Positions 18,261 to 27,474 of a stretch of 64,000 bases of DNA are shown piece after piece (position 1 is the stretch's first letter; each line of letters starts with the position of its first letter). The stretch lies in assembly GCF_002906165.1 (NCBI RefSeq), contig NZ_PPCN01000010.1, forward strand, positions 62,001 to 126,000. The letters run 5' to 3'. A model generated the notes under the pieces. It did no database searches. It was not told where the DNA came from and saw only the letters and a program-made list of their open reading frames with translations. A program made the position numbers and the translations under genes. The stretch comes from Roseibium marinum (lineage in GTDB: Bacteria > Pseudomonadota > Alphaproteobacteria > Rhizobiales > Stappiaceae).

Positions 18261-19895
18261 TTACTGGGTTAAGGCGGGAGCAAATTTCTGTGCGAGGTCC
18301 GCGCGCAGCTTTTTCTTGTCGGGTTTGCCGAAGGCGGTGAGGGGAATGGCGTCTGCAAAACTGAAACGGTCGGGCAGCTTGTATTCGGCGACGCCGAGCG
18401 ACATCAGATGCCGTCGCAGAGCGAGCGGTTTGATGCAGGAGTTTTCCGAGACAATGACCGCGCAGCTCTTTTCGCCGAGCATCGGGTCCTGAATGGCGAC
18501 CAGCGCCACTTCGCGCACGTCGGGGTGAAGCAGCAGCAGACTTTCAACCTCTTCGGCGGCAATCTTCTCGCCGCCCCGGTTGATCTGGTCTTTCACGCGC
18601 CCGACCACGCTCAGGTAGTCTCCGTTCGAGCGGCACACCAGGTCGCCGGAATAGTAGAAACCCTCGTCGTCGAAGACCTCCGCATTGTGGTCCGGGCTCC
18701 GGTAGTAGCCGCGGAACGTGTAGGGGCCTCTTGTCGCGAGCCTGCCCGTCTCGCCATCGGGGACCGGCTGGCCGTTCTCGTCCACGATCTTGATTTCGTC
18801 GTCGGGGCTGATCGGGCGTCCCTGTGTCGTGAAGACAAGCTCGTCCGGATCGTCGAGGCGGGTGTAGTTCACCAGTCCCTCGGCCATGCCGAATACCTGC
18901 TGGAGCTTGCAGCCGAGGATTTCGGGAACCATGCGGGCATGGGATTGGGGAAAATGCGCCCCACCCACCTGCAGGAGCTTCAGACTGGCAAGCGCGCTGC
19001 GGTGGTCGGGTGCCGCCTGAAGCCAGAGATTGACGGCCGACGGCACCAGGCCCGCCATGGTCACACCATGCTTGCGGATGAGCGCGAAGCAGGCAAGCGG
19101 CTCCGGGTTCGGTGCCAGAACCATGCAGCCGCCCGCGTGGAAGACGCCGAGCGCACCGGGGGAACTGAGCGGGAAATTATGCGCTGCCGGAAGCGCGCAG
19201 AGAAACCGCGTCTCGGGTGTCAACTCGCAGATTTCCGCGCTGGCGCGCACGCTGTAGTCGTAGTCGTTGTGCGTGCGGGGGATGAGCTTCGGCGTTCCCG
19301 TGCTGCCGCCGGAGAGCTGGAAGAAGGCGACCTCACCGGGGTCCGTGGGACCAAAGTCCGCAACGGCATCGTCCGGTTTGGTCTGAATCCAGAGCGACAG
19401 GCTTGACCCGGGCGCTTCCTCTTCCAGGAGAAGCACCGCAAGCGGACCGTCCCGCATGTCTCGCAGGTCTTTGATGAAGTCGTCGTTGGCAAACAATTCG
19501 TGCTGGCGGCTGGCAATCAGGAGCGTCGGCCTGATCTGCTTCGCATAGGCCGTCATCTCGTGCCGGCGATGGCTGTAAAGCGCATTCACCGGCGCCACGC
19601 CGGCCTTGAGCAGAGCGAAGAAGACGATGTAGAACTCGGCGACGTTCGGCAATTGCACCAGCGCGGTGTCCCCGGGTCCCAGGCCCCGGGAGGCCAGCCT
19701 CGCGGCCAGGTTGGTGGAAAGCTGGTTAAGCCGCTCGTAGGAGAAGGTCCGCTCACCGCAGATCACCGCTGGCGCCGACGGCTGGAGCTGTTGCTGTTGC
19801 TCCAGAATCCGGGTGAGCGGCCGGTCGATCCAGTAGCCGTGTTTGCGGTACCGCTGGGCCAGATCGACAGGCCAGCGCTGAAAATCTACGTTCAT
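18261..19895 (-). CDS. entE: 2,3-dihydroxybenzoate-AMP ligase
   Basis: About 544 residues of the ANL superfamily. It activates 2,3-dihydroxybenzoate with ATP and transfers it to the aryl carrier of EntB. Visible motifs are the P-loop-like LSGGSTGTPKLIPRTHNDY, the aryl-acid pocket region LCALPAAHNFPLSSPG, FGMAEGLVNYTR, YYSGDLVCRS, GRVKDQINRGGEKIAAEE and the C-terminal lysine in PLTAFGKPDKKKL. I chose ATG 19895 (MNVDFQRWPVDLAQRYRKHG), the usual DhbE/EntE N-terminus. A longer frame reaching 20228 would overlap entC. Confidence 0.95.
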   Translation of the reverse strand: MNVDFQRWPVDLAQRYRKHGYWIDRPLTRILEQQQQLQPSAPAVICGERTFSYERLNQLSTNLAARLASRGLGPGDTALVQLPNVAEFYIVFFALLKAGVAPVNALYSHRRHEMTAYAKQIRPTLLIASRQHELFANDDFIKDLRDMRDGPLAVLLLEEEAPGSSLSLWIQTKPDDAVADFGPTDPGEVAFFQLSGGSTGTPKLIPRTHNDYDYSVRASAEICELTPETRFLCALPAAHNFPLSSPGALGVFHAGGCMVLAPNPEPLACFALIRKHGVTMAGLVPSAVNLWLQAAPDHRSALASLKLLQVGGAHFPQSHARMVPEILGCKLQQVFGMAEGLVNYTRLDDPDELVFTTQGRPISPDDEIKIVDENGQPVPDGETGRLATRGPYTFRGYYRSPDHNAEVFDDEGFYYSGDLVCRSNGDYLSVVGRVKDQINRGGEKIAAEEVESLLLLHPDVREVALVAIQDPMLGEKSCAVIVSENSCIKPLALRRHLMSLGVAEYKLPDRFSFADAIPLTAFGKPDKKKLRADLAQKFAPALTQ

Positions 19896-19929
19896 TGGAG
19901 TAACCTGATTTTTTGAAAGGTTCGGACGG

Positions 19930-21111
19930 TTATGCGGCAATGCCGCAGGCGTTGAGCATCGTGCCCAGCTTGGTCTGGACTTCCGCCCATTCGCAGTCCG
20001 GTTGCGATGCCTCGACGATGCCGGCACCCGCGAACAGGCGGACCTTGTCGTGCTCGACGATGCCGCACCGGATGGTGATCGCCCATTCGCCGTTGCCTTC
20101 CGCGTCGCACCAGCCGACCATTCCGGTGAACAGCCCCCGCTCGAAGGGTTCGACGAAGCGGATAAGGCGTTGTGCCCGTTCTGTCGGGTAGCCGCAGACC
20201 GCGGGTGTCGGGTGGAGAAGACAGGCAAGCTCCAGAGCCGTGATCGACGGGTCGTTCAACAGTCCGCCAATCCGGGTCGAGAGGTGCCAGAGGGCAGCTG
20301 TACTCAGGAGCGATGGCTTCTCCGGCATATCGAGGTCGGCACAGAAAGGCTCAAGGATGCGCTGAATGTCCTCGACGACGAGCCTGTGCTCGTACTGGTC
20401 CTTTTCCGAAACAAGAAGCCGGTCGCTGGCATCCTTGTCCGCGACGGGGTCGGTCAGTCGTTTCGTGGAGCCGGCGAGCGGATTGGAGACAACCCGGTTT
20501 CCCGTCTTGCGAAGCAACAGTTCCGGACTGACGCCAATCAGCTCGCCGCCATCGGGCAGCGGCACATGAAACTGGTAGCCGTCCTTGTTCTGGGCGCGCA
20601 GACTGCGCATCAGCCAGTCCACATCGACCGGCGCGGCAAACTGCAGTTCCCGCATTACCGAGAGCACCGCCTTGCGAACGTCGCTGTGCTGGAAATTGAC
20701 GATTGCGTGCTGGACCGCCCGCTTGAAACCGGACTCGTCGGGAACGCTCCGCTGTTCAAGAAGTGCCGGCATTTCCAGGTGATTACCCGGCGAAGCATCT
20801 CCGTCAATCCGTGTTCGCCATTCGTGGTCTTCCGGCACGTAGAGGCAGGAAACTTCGCTGAGATCGAAGGGGATGGCGCCGATGACAATCGGATTTTCCT
20901 GTCCGGCCTTCCTGCCGCGGTCCAGGGCTTCCTCAACGGTCCGGTGAAAGAGATCTCCCGCTGTTCCTCCGTTTCGAACCGGCACCGCGATTCGCTCCCG
21001 GATACCTTCGGCGTGCAGTTCATTTTCGCCTGAGGTGAACAGAAATTTTCCCTTGGTATCAGGCAGGATGTCCATGTCCTCATGGCACATCACTCGCGCT
21101 CCGATTGTCAT
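19930..21111 (-). CDS. entC: Isochorismate synthase
   Basis: About 393 residues of the chorismate-binding family, converting chorismate to isochorismate as the first step to 2,3-dihydroxybenzoate. Diagnostic stretches are GGELIGVSPELLLRKTG, the LAGSTKRL motif, YEHRLVVEDI, LLHPTPAVCGYPTERA and GMVGWCDAEGNGEWAITIRCG. I chose ATG 21111 because AGGAG lies just upstream and homologues begin here; a start at 21192 would run into the divergent promoter. This is the first gene of the minus-strand operon entC-E-B-A-methyltransferase-nspC-dehydrogenase, controlled from the iron-box candidate at 21152. Confidence 0.94.
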   Translation of the reverse strand: MTIGARVMCHEDMDILPDTKGKFLFTSGENELHAEGIRERIAVPVRNGGTAGDLFHRTVEEALDRGRKAGQENPIVIGAIPFDLSEVSCLYVPEDHEWRTRIDGDASPGNHLEMPALLEQRSVPDESGFKRAVQHAIVNFQHSDVRKAVLSVMRELQFAAPVDVDWLMRSLRAQNKDGYQFHVPLPDGGELIGVSPELLLRKTGNRVVSNPLAGSTKRLTDPVADKDASDRLLVSEKDQYEHRLVVEDIQRILEPFCADLDMPEKPSLLSTAALWHLSTRIGGLLNDPSITALELACLLHPTPAVCGYPTERAQRLIRFVEPFERGLFTGMVGWCDAEGNGEWAITIRCGIVEHDKVRLFAGAGIVEASQPDCEWAEVQTKLGTMLNACGIAA

Positions 21112-21151
21112 GGAGCATCTCCTATATGAATGGTTGACTTTCGTAAATACT

Positions 21152-21166
21152 TGAGTATAAGACTCA
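21152..21166. promoter_or_regulatory. Candidate iron-responsive operator in the entC/NRPS divergent promoter
   Basis: TGAGTATAAGACTCA has perfect 5-bp arms and fits TGA-N9-TCA, the RirA-type iron operator. It lies between two divergent siderophore genes (entC to the left, the Cy-domain gene to the right), so one site could repress both. Confidence 0.7.
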
Positions 21167-21191
21167 TGTTTTGTCAACACCAAAAGTCGCA

Positions 21192-22838
21192 ATGAAAAAC
21201 CTTACACCCATGCAGGCCGCCTACTGGACGGGCCGGCAAGCCAACGGTTTCCTCGGAAATGTCGCGGCCCATCTTTATGTGGAATTCGATTGCGGAAAGC
21301 TCGATCCGCATCGGCTGGAGAAGGCCGTCCGGAAACTTTATGAATCCCATGACATGATGCGCATGCGCATCACGCCAGACGGGCGCCAACATATTGGAAA
21401 AACGGAAGAAAGCCTCTCCTTCGAAATCGAGGATCTGACCGGGCTGGATGCCGGTGTTCTCGATAGGCACCTGGCGGACAAGCGGGAACGCTGGACCTGC
21501 CGCACGCTCGATCTCGCAGCCGGACAGACCTCCGCTTTCGGGCTGAGCGTCCTGCCTGGCGGAGCCTGCCGTCTGCATGTCGACACGGACATGGTGGCCA
21601 TCGACCCGCCCAGCTTCTGTCTTCTGATGGAGGACCTTGCACGGTTTTACGAAGACCCCCGGATCGGCATCGAAAAGGGCAAATCCGGGTATTTCGACTG
21701 GCTGGACCGGAAAAATTCCGACTCGGACCTCGCAAGGCGGCATTCAGAGGACAAACGCTGGTGGCAGGAGCGTCTGGCGGGCCTGCCGCCCGCCCCGAAT
21801 CTCCCGGCGGCGGCGATATCTCGGCCCGTACGAAGCGGCCGGCTGGCCGCGATGCTCTCGCCCGAAGAGCGCAGGTCTCTGACACGCACTGCGCGTGGAC
21901 TGAGAATCACGCCATCGGCCCTGATGCTGGGACTGTTTACCGCGGTTGTTGGCGAAGCGACCGGCGACGAAAGGTTCCGTCTCAACGTGCCGATGTTCTG
22001 GCGGGCGCCCTTTACCGCCGAAGTCGAGCGGCTCGTGGGGGATTTTTCCAACATTCTCATCCTGGCGGCCGACCCGTCTCCCGGTGAGCCGCTCGGGTCG
22101 CTTTGCAAACGTCTGGCTGAGCAGATGCTCGATCTCCTCGCGCATTCGTCCTATCCCGGCGTGAACGTGATGCGTGACCTCTCGCGGGCAAGGCGCTCCT
22201 TGCAGACCGCCCCGATCGTTTTCACCTCCGGTCTCGATCTGCCGGGGCGCGATCTGTTTTCAGAACGGGTGGCCCGAGTGTTCGGTCCGATGAGCTGGGC
22301 CGTTTCCCAGGGCCCTCAGGTCGCCCTCGATGCGCAGGTGGCTGCCATGAGCGGCGGTATCCTTATCAACTGGGACATCCGCTATGACGCGTTGCCCGAA
22401 ACCTGGATCAACTCCGCCTTCGACACCTACGTGGCGCTTGCCAGAAAGATTGCGAAAGACCCGGCGGCACTGGAAGAGCCGGCATTTCCCCGTGAGGCCA
22501 CCGCCCACGCCGCCGGTAACGCCAGCAGGCATACCGAATACATGCTGCGGGAACTGCTGACCCGGCTGGTACCCGCGGCCGGCGCACATGGTCCAGGCGA
22601 AATCCGCAAGCTCGGGCTCTCCGATGGAGACCTGACGGGTTTTGTGGCCTTCCTCAATCGCTACATTCCCGGCACGAATCTCACACTGGAAGACATCGGA
22701 CCGGCGAGCACCGCCGCCAGTCTCGCCAGCGTCATCAGGGTCCGGTCCGCCGGGGCCTCGGAGAAGGTTGGTCTGGCCTACCTGAAAGCAATCGACGCAA
22801 GAGACCGGGCTTCGCTTGAAGCCCAACCCGCCGAATAA
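21192..22838 (+). CDS. Stand-alone NRPS heterocyclization (Cy) domain protein, VibF Cy1-like
   Basis: About 548 residues. The start (LTPMQAAYWTGRQ) is typical of Cy domains, and the core motif D-x-x-x-x-D-x-x-S that replaces HHxxxDG reads DMVAIDPPS near residues 133-141. Such domains condense an aryl or acyl carrier with Ser, Thr or Cys and close the azoline ring. Residues about 480-530 resemble a carrier domain (helix pattern, ELLTRLV then LTLEDIGPASTAASLASVI), but where GxDSL is expected the protein reads GLSDGDL, with no serine in the aligned position. Start is ATG 21192; a TTG at 21171 is possible. The next NRPS gene begins 17 bp downstream. Confidence 0.85.
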   Translation: MKNLTPMQAAYWTGRQANGFLGNVAAHLYVEFDCGKLDPHRLEKAVRKLYESHDMMRMRITPDGRQHIGKTEESLSFEIEDLTGLDAGVLDRHLADKRERWTCRTLDLAAGQTSAFGLSVLPGGACRLHVDTDMVAIDPPSFCLLMEDLARFYEDPRIGIEKGKSGYFDWLDRKNSDSDLARRHSEDKRWWQERLAGLPPAPNLPAAAISRPVRSGRLAAMLSPEERRSLTRTARGLRITPSALMLGLFTAVVGEATGDERFRLNVPMFWRAPFTAEVERLVGDFSNILILAADPSPGEPLGSLCKRLAEQMLDLLAHSSYPGVNVMRDLSRARRSLQTAPIVFTSGLDLPGRDLFSERVARVFGPMSWAVSQGPQVALDAQVAAMSGGILINWDIRYDALPETWINSAFDTYVALARKIAKDPAALEEPAFPREATAHAAGNASRHTEYMLRELLTRLVPAAGAHGPGEIRKLGLSDGDLTGFVAFLNRYIPGTNLTLEDIGPASTAASLASVIRVRSAGASEKVGLAYLKAIDARDRASLEAQPAE

Positions 22839-22855
22839 TCCCCGCTGGAGACACC

Positions 22856-25800
22856 ATGGAAACCGAACTGACGTCATTGCAGCGTGCCTATCTGCTGGGC
22901 CGGAGCGAATATGTGCCGCTTGGCGGCGTGGCAATGCAGGAGTTCCGCGAATATCGCGGCCGTTTTGATCTCGATCTCCTGGAGCGGCAGCTCGTTCTGC
23001 TGGCGGAAAGACACGAGAGCCTCCGCACGGTCATCGACCGGAAGACCTATTCCAGGCACATTCTGGAAAAGCCCTCGGTGGATTTCCTTTCCATCGACCT
23101 GTCCGGGTTGGCACCGGAGGAAGCGGACCGCAAGATCGACGAATTGAGGCAGGAATTCTCGCATCGGCTGTTCGACCTGACCGCTCCTCCCTGGCAGGTC
23201 GTCGCCTTCAAGCTGCCTGAACCGGCGGAAAAGACCGACGATACCTGTGCCGTCTTCTTCCGGTTCGATGCCCTGATCCTGGACGGATTTTCCATTGCGG
23301 CCCTGCTGGCCGAATTGTTCGAGGACAAGCGGCCCGAAGTCGCGCCCCCGGCCGCATCCCCGGCTGCGCCCGATCGCGACATGGTGCGCCGGGACGCGGA
23401 ATACTGGAAATCCAAACTGAAGTCTTATGAAGGGGCCCCGCGGCTGCCGTGGAAGAAGCCTCTGGAAGACATCAAAACCTCCCGCTACGAAAGGGCCGGC
23501 CTGACCGTCGACAAGGAGCGGCTCCGGATATTTTCCCGCCTGGGTGCGAAGAACGGCCTGTTTCAAAACACGGTTCTGTCGGCCGCGATCCTTGAAGTCC
23601 TGTCGCACTGGTTGAGCGAAGGACCCCTGCATGTGGGCATTCCCGCCGCGCCGCGCACGGGCGGCGGCTATGCGAACCGGTCTACTTTCTTCGCCGTTGC
23701 CTGGGAAACGCGGCAGGGCACTGACCTCGCGGAGCGCGCGAGGACACTCCAGACAGATGTTCTGGAAGCGCTGGACCACTTGTCGTTTTCCGGTGTCGAC
23801 ATCAACCGGTTTCTCATGGACATCGGCGGCACCGAAGGCGGCGTCGCCCTGCCGGTCGTTCTTACCAACGGCCTCTCCTGGCCGACACTCCCCCCGGATC
23901 ACCCCATCCGTCTGCGGGATTGCCTGACGCAGACGCCTCAGGTCGCGATGGACATTCGCCTGACGACCACTTCGGACGGCGACCTTGCGGTCGATATCGA
24001 CTATGCCGTGGAAGCGGTCGACGCGGCCGTGGTCCGGGATATTCTGGCGGCCATCGACAAGGCGGTGCGGGTAATCTGCGAAACAGAAACGCTTGCGTTT
24101 AGCGCCCGCGACATTCTGGATTTCAGCCACTACCGGTTCAATTCACCGGAGGAAGGCTATTCCAGCTGCGGCTATTTGAACCGTATTGCCGACCACATGT
24201 TCAACGCGCCACCCGAAAACGATGCCCTCATCAACGGCGACCGCCGTGTTTCCTACGCGGACTTGGGAGCCGGCGTTCACAAGGCACTGACATTCCTGGA
24301 AGAGCGGAAGCTGGAAAACGGCAATATCGTCGTCTTGTCGCTGCCACGCTCGCCGGAACAGACAATGCTGACCCTGGCCTGCGCCCTGAGAGGCATTATC
24401 TGGGTTCCCGTCGACGCCTGCGCGCCTGCGGACCGCCTGAAATACATGTACGACAACTGCAGACCCGATCTTGTCGTCGGCTCCACGCCCGTGGCGGGCT
24501 ACGAGGTGATTCCGGCCGAAACCGTGCTGAACACAGTTGCCTCGAAAGATCCCTTCGCGCTGATGCCTCGCCTGGAAGATCTGTCATCAAGCGACGCCGC
24601 CGCCTATTACCTTTATACGTCCGGCACCACCGGAAAGCCGAAATGTGTCGTGCTGTCCAACAGGTCCACGGACAATGTCATCGGCAGCACCAATGCGGAG
24701 TGGGAGATCACGTCCAGCGATGTTTTCATCTCTGTCAGCCCGCTCTATCACGACATGTCGATCTACGAGGTGTTCGGCTGCCTGACCGCCGGGGCCACTC
24801 TGGTCCAGCCGGTGCAGGGTGAGGAAAAGGATGCCGTACGCTGGAACCAGCTTGTTGCCGAACACGGTGTGACGATCTGGTCGTCCGTGCCGACGATTTT
24901 CGAGATGCTGCTGTCGTGCCGCAAGGGGGAGGAGCTCAAGTCCCTGCGGTTGATAAATCAGGGCGGTGACTACCTGAAACCGGCGGTGATTGCCGAATTG
25001 CGGCAAACCAATCCCGGGGCACGGCTGAGCTCGATCGGCGGACCGACTGAAACCACCATCTGGAGCATCTGGCACCGGATCTGTCCGCAGGACACCGGCA
25101 ATATACCCTATGGCCGTCCACTGCCTGCCAACAGCTACTTCATCCTCAACGAACACGGCGAGCACTGCCCGCCCGGGGTCGTCGGCCGTATCCATTCCTG
25201 CGGTGTGAACACAGCTCTCGGATATCTGCAGGACGGCGAGCTGCACCAGCATGACTTCGTTACGATCGAGGATGAACACGGTTGCAGCGTCCGCGCCTTC
25301 CGGTCGGGAGACAGGGGCAAATACCGCCACGACGGCATCATTTTGTTCGACAGCCGCGTTCAGGGTTACATCAAGGTGCGCGGCGTCAGGATTTCGATTC
25401 CCGACGTCGAAAACGAACTTGTGAAACATCCCGAGGTCTCGCGCGTCCTGCTGACGGATCTGGGCGACGAAAGGAGCGGCGAGACCGAACTGGGGGCACT
25501 CTACGAACTGGTCGCCGGCAGCCGGATCACGGATGCGGACCTGCGAAGTTTCGCAAGGCGGCATCTGCAGGAATCGCACATTCCCTCCCGGTTCCTGAGG
25601 GTGGACAGCATTCCGCTTTCGGCCAACGGCAAGCCGGACCGCAGGCAGGCACGGCGTATCCTTGCCGAGACATCGGCAGCGAAGCGGCCGCCACGGCCGC
25701 GGCAGGAACCGGAAAGCCGGCGTGTCCTCGATATCTATCTGGGTGTGGTCGGCAACGGGCAAAGCCGCCCCGTGGACGGCTCCACCGACTTCCTGTCGAT

Positions 25801-25939
25801 AGGCCTTTTGCCGTCTCATCTCAAACCGATTTCGGCCCGGATCAACGCGGAATTCGGTGTCGCGCTTCTCCCCAAGCAGCTTCTGCAATGCCGCAACGCC
25901 GATCAGGTGCATCAGCTTGTGGCGGCGCAGTGCGCATGA
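22856..25939 (+). CDS. NRPS with Cy and adenylation domains plus serine-less carrier-like tail, VibF Cy2-A-like
   Basis: 1027 residues. Residues 1-430 form a second heterocyclization domain with the motif DALILDGFS at 138-146. Residues about 440-945 form an adenylation domain (YTSGTTGKPK near 586; GPTETT near 728; FRSGDRGKY; VQGYIKVRGVRIS; SANGKPDRR). The C-terminal 60 residues look like a carrier fold, but the phosphopantetheine position is Pro (GLLPSHL aligned with GGxSL). Hand-read pocket residues (D, M, Y, S, I, Q, I, I, W, K) share more with the cysteine code than with the threonine code. The activated amino acid probably goes in trans to the PCP of the 27475-30513 protein. Confidence 0.88.
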   Translation: METELTSLQRAYLLGRSEYVPLGGVAMQEFREYRGRFDLDLLERQLVLLAERHESLRTVIDRKTYSRHILEKPSVDFLSIDLSGLAPEEADRKIDELRQEFSHRLFDLTAPPWQVVAFKLPEPAEKTDDTCAVFFRFDALILDGFSIAALLAELFEDKRPEVAPPAASPAAPDRDMVRRDAEYWKSKLKSYEGAPRLPWKKPLEDIKTSRYERAGLTVDKERLRIFSRLGAKNGLFQNTVLSAAILEVLSHWLSEGPLHVGIPAAPRTGGGYANRSTFFAVAWETRQGTDLAERARTLQTDVLEALDHLSFSGVDINRFLMDIGGTEGGVALPVVLTNGLSWPTLPPDHPIRLRDCLTQTPQVAMDIRLTTTSDGDLAVDIDYAVEAVDAAVVRDILAAIDKAVRVICETETLAFSARDILDFSHYRFNSPEEGYSSCGYLNRIADHMFNAPPENDALINGDRRVSYADLGAGVHKALTFLEERKLENGNIVVLSLPRSPEQTMLTLACALRGIIWVPVDACAPADRLKYMYDNCRPDLVVGSTPVAGYEVIPAETVLNTVASKDPFALMPRLEDLSSSDAAAYYLYTSGTTGKPKCVVLSNRSTDNVIGSTNAEWEITSSDVFISVSPLYHDMSIYEVFGCLTAGATLVQPVQGEEKDAVRWNQLVAEHGVTIWSSVPTIFEMLLSCRKGEELKSLRLINQGGDYLKPAVIAELRQTNPGARLSSIGGPTETTIWSIWHRICPQDTGNIPYGRPLPANSYFILNEHGEHCPPGVVGRIHSCGVNTALGYLQDGELHQHDFVTIEDEHGCSVRAFRSGDRGKYRHDGIILFDSRVQGYIKVRGVRISIPDVENELVKHPEVSRVLLTDLGDERSGETELGALYELVAGSRITDADLRSFARRHLQESHIPSRFLRVDSIPLSANGKPDRRQARRILAETSAAKRPPRPRQEPESRRVLDIYLGVVGNGQSRPVDGSTDFLSIGLLPSHLKPISARINAEFGVALLPKQLLQCRNADQVHQLVAAQCA

Positions 25940-26023
25940 GCAGAACCGCGACGAGACGCTGACTATTGAAAAAAGACGGACAGGCGCTGTCCGTATCCGC
26001 ACTGACATTAAGGAGGACTGTTC

Positions 26024-27412
26024 ATGCCGGACATCAATCCCACCGGCGACTGGATGCCGCTGACTTTGCCACAGCTCGATTTTTGGGAGGAATTCACCTT
26101 CCACCCGGACCAGCCCGTTTCAACAGTCGCGCACTTTATTGAAATCGAAGGGGACGTGAACGAAATCGCCCTGAAACGCGCGATAGATCAAACCATCGGG
26201 GAAGCCGAAATCCTGTCCGCGAGGTTCGAGGCGGAGGAAAAGGGTGAAACTCCCATGCAAATCTGCGATCCGGACCTCGTCCCGGAGTTGAAGGTCACCG
26301 ACTTGAGAGGCAAGGAAGATCCGCTGGCCTCCGCCAGAGAGCTGATGGAACAGGATCTGACGGCAAAACTGGATCTCAGGCACGACAAGCTGTCGGCCCA
26401 TGCGCTCTACCGTGTCGGCGACGCGCGCTATCTCTGGTATATCCGCGCGCATCATATCATTGTCGACGGCTACGGCCTTGCCCTGATCGAGCGGCGCTGC
26501 TCCCAGCTCTACAATCATTGTTGCGGGGCGGGTGATGCCGGCCTCCCATTTCACTCGCTTGCAAGTTTTCTGGACGAGGAAAACCGGTATCAGGACAGCC
26601 GTCAATGGCAAGCCGACCGGGCATTCTGGACGGATTATTTTAGCAAGGCGGAAGGTATCGAAGTGCTGGAACGGGGAGATGAGGACTACGGCGGTCCCGG
26701 TCTTCACGGCAGGTTTTCTTTCCCGTCCGAATTTTCCAGCGGACTGCGGACAACCGCGGCCGCCGTGGACATCGGCTGGCCCGATCTGCTCACGCTGGCC
26801 TCCGGGCTCTATCTGTATGCAACGCTGCCCGAAACACACAAACGGACTTCGGACTCGCTGACCCTGTGGCTTCCTTTCATGAGCCGCTGGGGCAGCATCG
26901 GGGCGCATATGCCGGCTCTTCTGGTCAATATCCTGCCATTCCGGATGCAGGTGAAAAGGTCCGAACCTCTGGCGGACTTTCTGAAACGGTCCGCGGCGGA
27001 ACTGCGGCAGCAGAGGCGGCACAGCCGTTTCAGGATCGAGCAGATTTCGATGGATCAGGGCCTTGCGGAAGGAAGCCGGTATTTCTTCTCGCCCCTGATC
27101 AACGTGCTGCCGTTCAATTCGCCGACATTCAACGGCTGCCGGGCACAGCGGCATATTCTCGGCAGCGGGCCTGCCGACGGTTTCAATCTGACTTTCCGGG
27201 GGGAGGGCGATGGCAGGGAACTGGTCCTTTGCCTGGACGCCGATCCCGCTCTGACCGGAACGAAGGAATTCGACCGGCATGAAAAAGAGCTGCCGTCGTT
27301 CCTGTCCCGCATTCTTCAGCCGGACATGCTCGATCGCCCGGTCGGCACCCTTTTCGGGGAAACGTCCTCTGCCGCGCGTCTTGAAACAGAGGCTCAGCAT
27401 TTCCCGATGTAG
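26024..27412 (+). CDS. Free-standing NRPS condensation domain, VibH-like amide synthase
   Basis: 462 residues comprising a single condensation domain with an intact HHxxxDG motif (HHIIVDG, residues about 143-149) and the following DYGGPGLHG and SPLINVLPF regions. VibH of Vibrio cholerae has the same size and architecture: it takes 2,3-dihydroxybenzoate from the aryl carrier and acylates a free primary amine of norspermidine. With the polyamine genes 10 kb away, the same role is likely here. AAGGAGGAC gives a strong ribosome site. It ends 10 bp before a perfect palindrome shared with the convergent NRPS gene. Confidence 0.88.
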   Translation: MPDINPTGDWMPLTLPQLDFWEEFTFHPDQPVSTVAHFIEIEGDVNEIALKRAIDQTIGEAEILSARFEAEEKGETPMQICDPDLVPELKVTDLRGKEDPLASARELMEQDLTAKLDLRHDKLSAHALYRVGDARYLWYIRAHHIIVDGYGLALIERRCSQLYNHCCGAGDAGLPFHSLASFLDEENRYQDSRQWQADRAFWTDYFSKAEGIEVLERGDEDYGGPGLHGRFSFPSEFSSGLRTTAAAVDIGWPDLLTLASGLYLYATLPETHKRTSDSLTLWLPFMSRWGSIGAHMPALLVNILPFRMQVKRSEPLADFLKRSAAELRQQRRHSRFRIEQISMDQGLAEGSRYFFSPLINVLPFNSPTFNGCRAQRHILGSGPADGFNLTFRGEGDGRELVLCLDADPALTGTKEFDRHEKELPSFLSRILQPDMLDRPVGTLFGETSSAARLETEAQHFPM

Positions 27413-27422
27413 CCGCTTTCTC

Positions 27423-27468
27423 CTTTCGGAGCGTCATGCGTTCAGTTGAACGCATGACGCTCCGAAAG
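27423..27468. terminator. Perfect 22-bp inverted repeat between convergent NRPS genes
   Basis: A 46-base palindrome with 22-bp arms starting CTTTCGGAGCGTCATGCG and a central GT. It fills the 62-bp gap between two converging genes, only 7 bp from the minus-strand stop. A bidirectional terminator is likely, though neither side has a long T-run. Confidence 0.75.
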
Positions 27469-27474
27469 ACCGGT

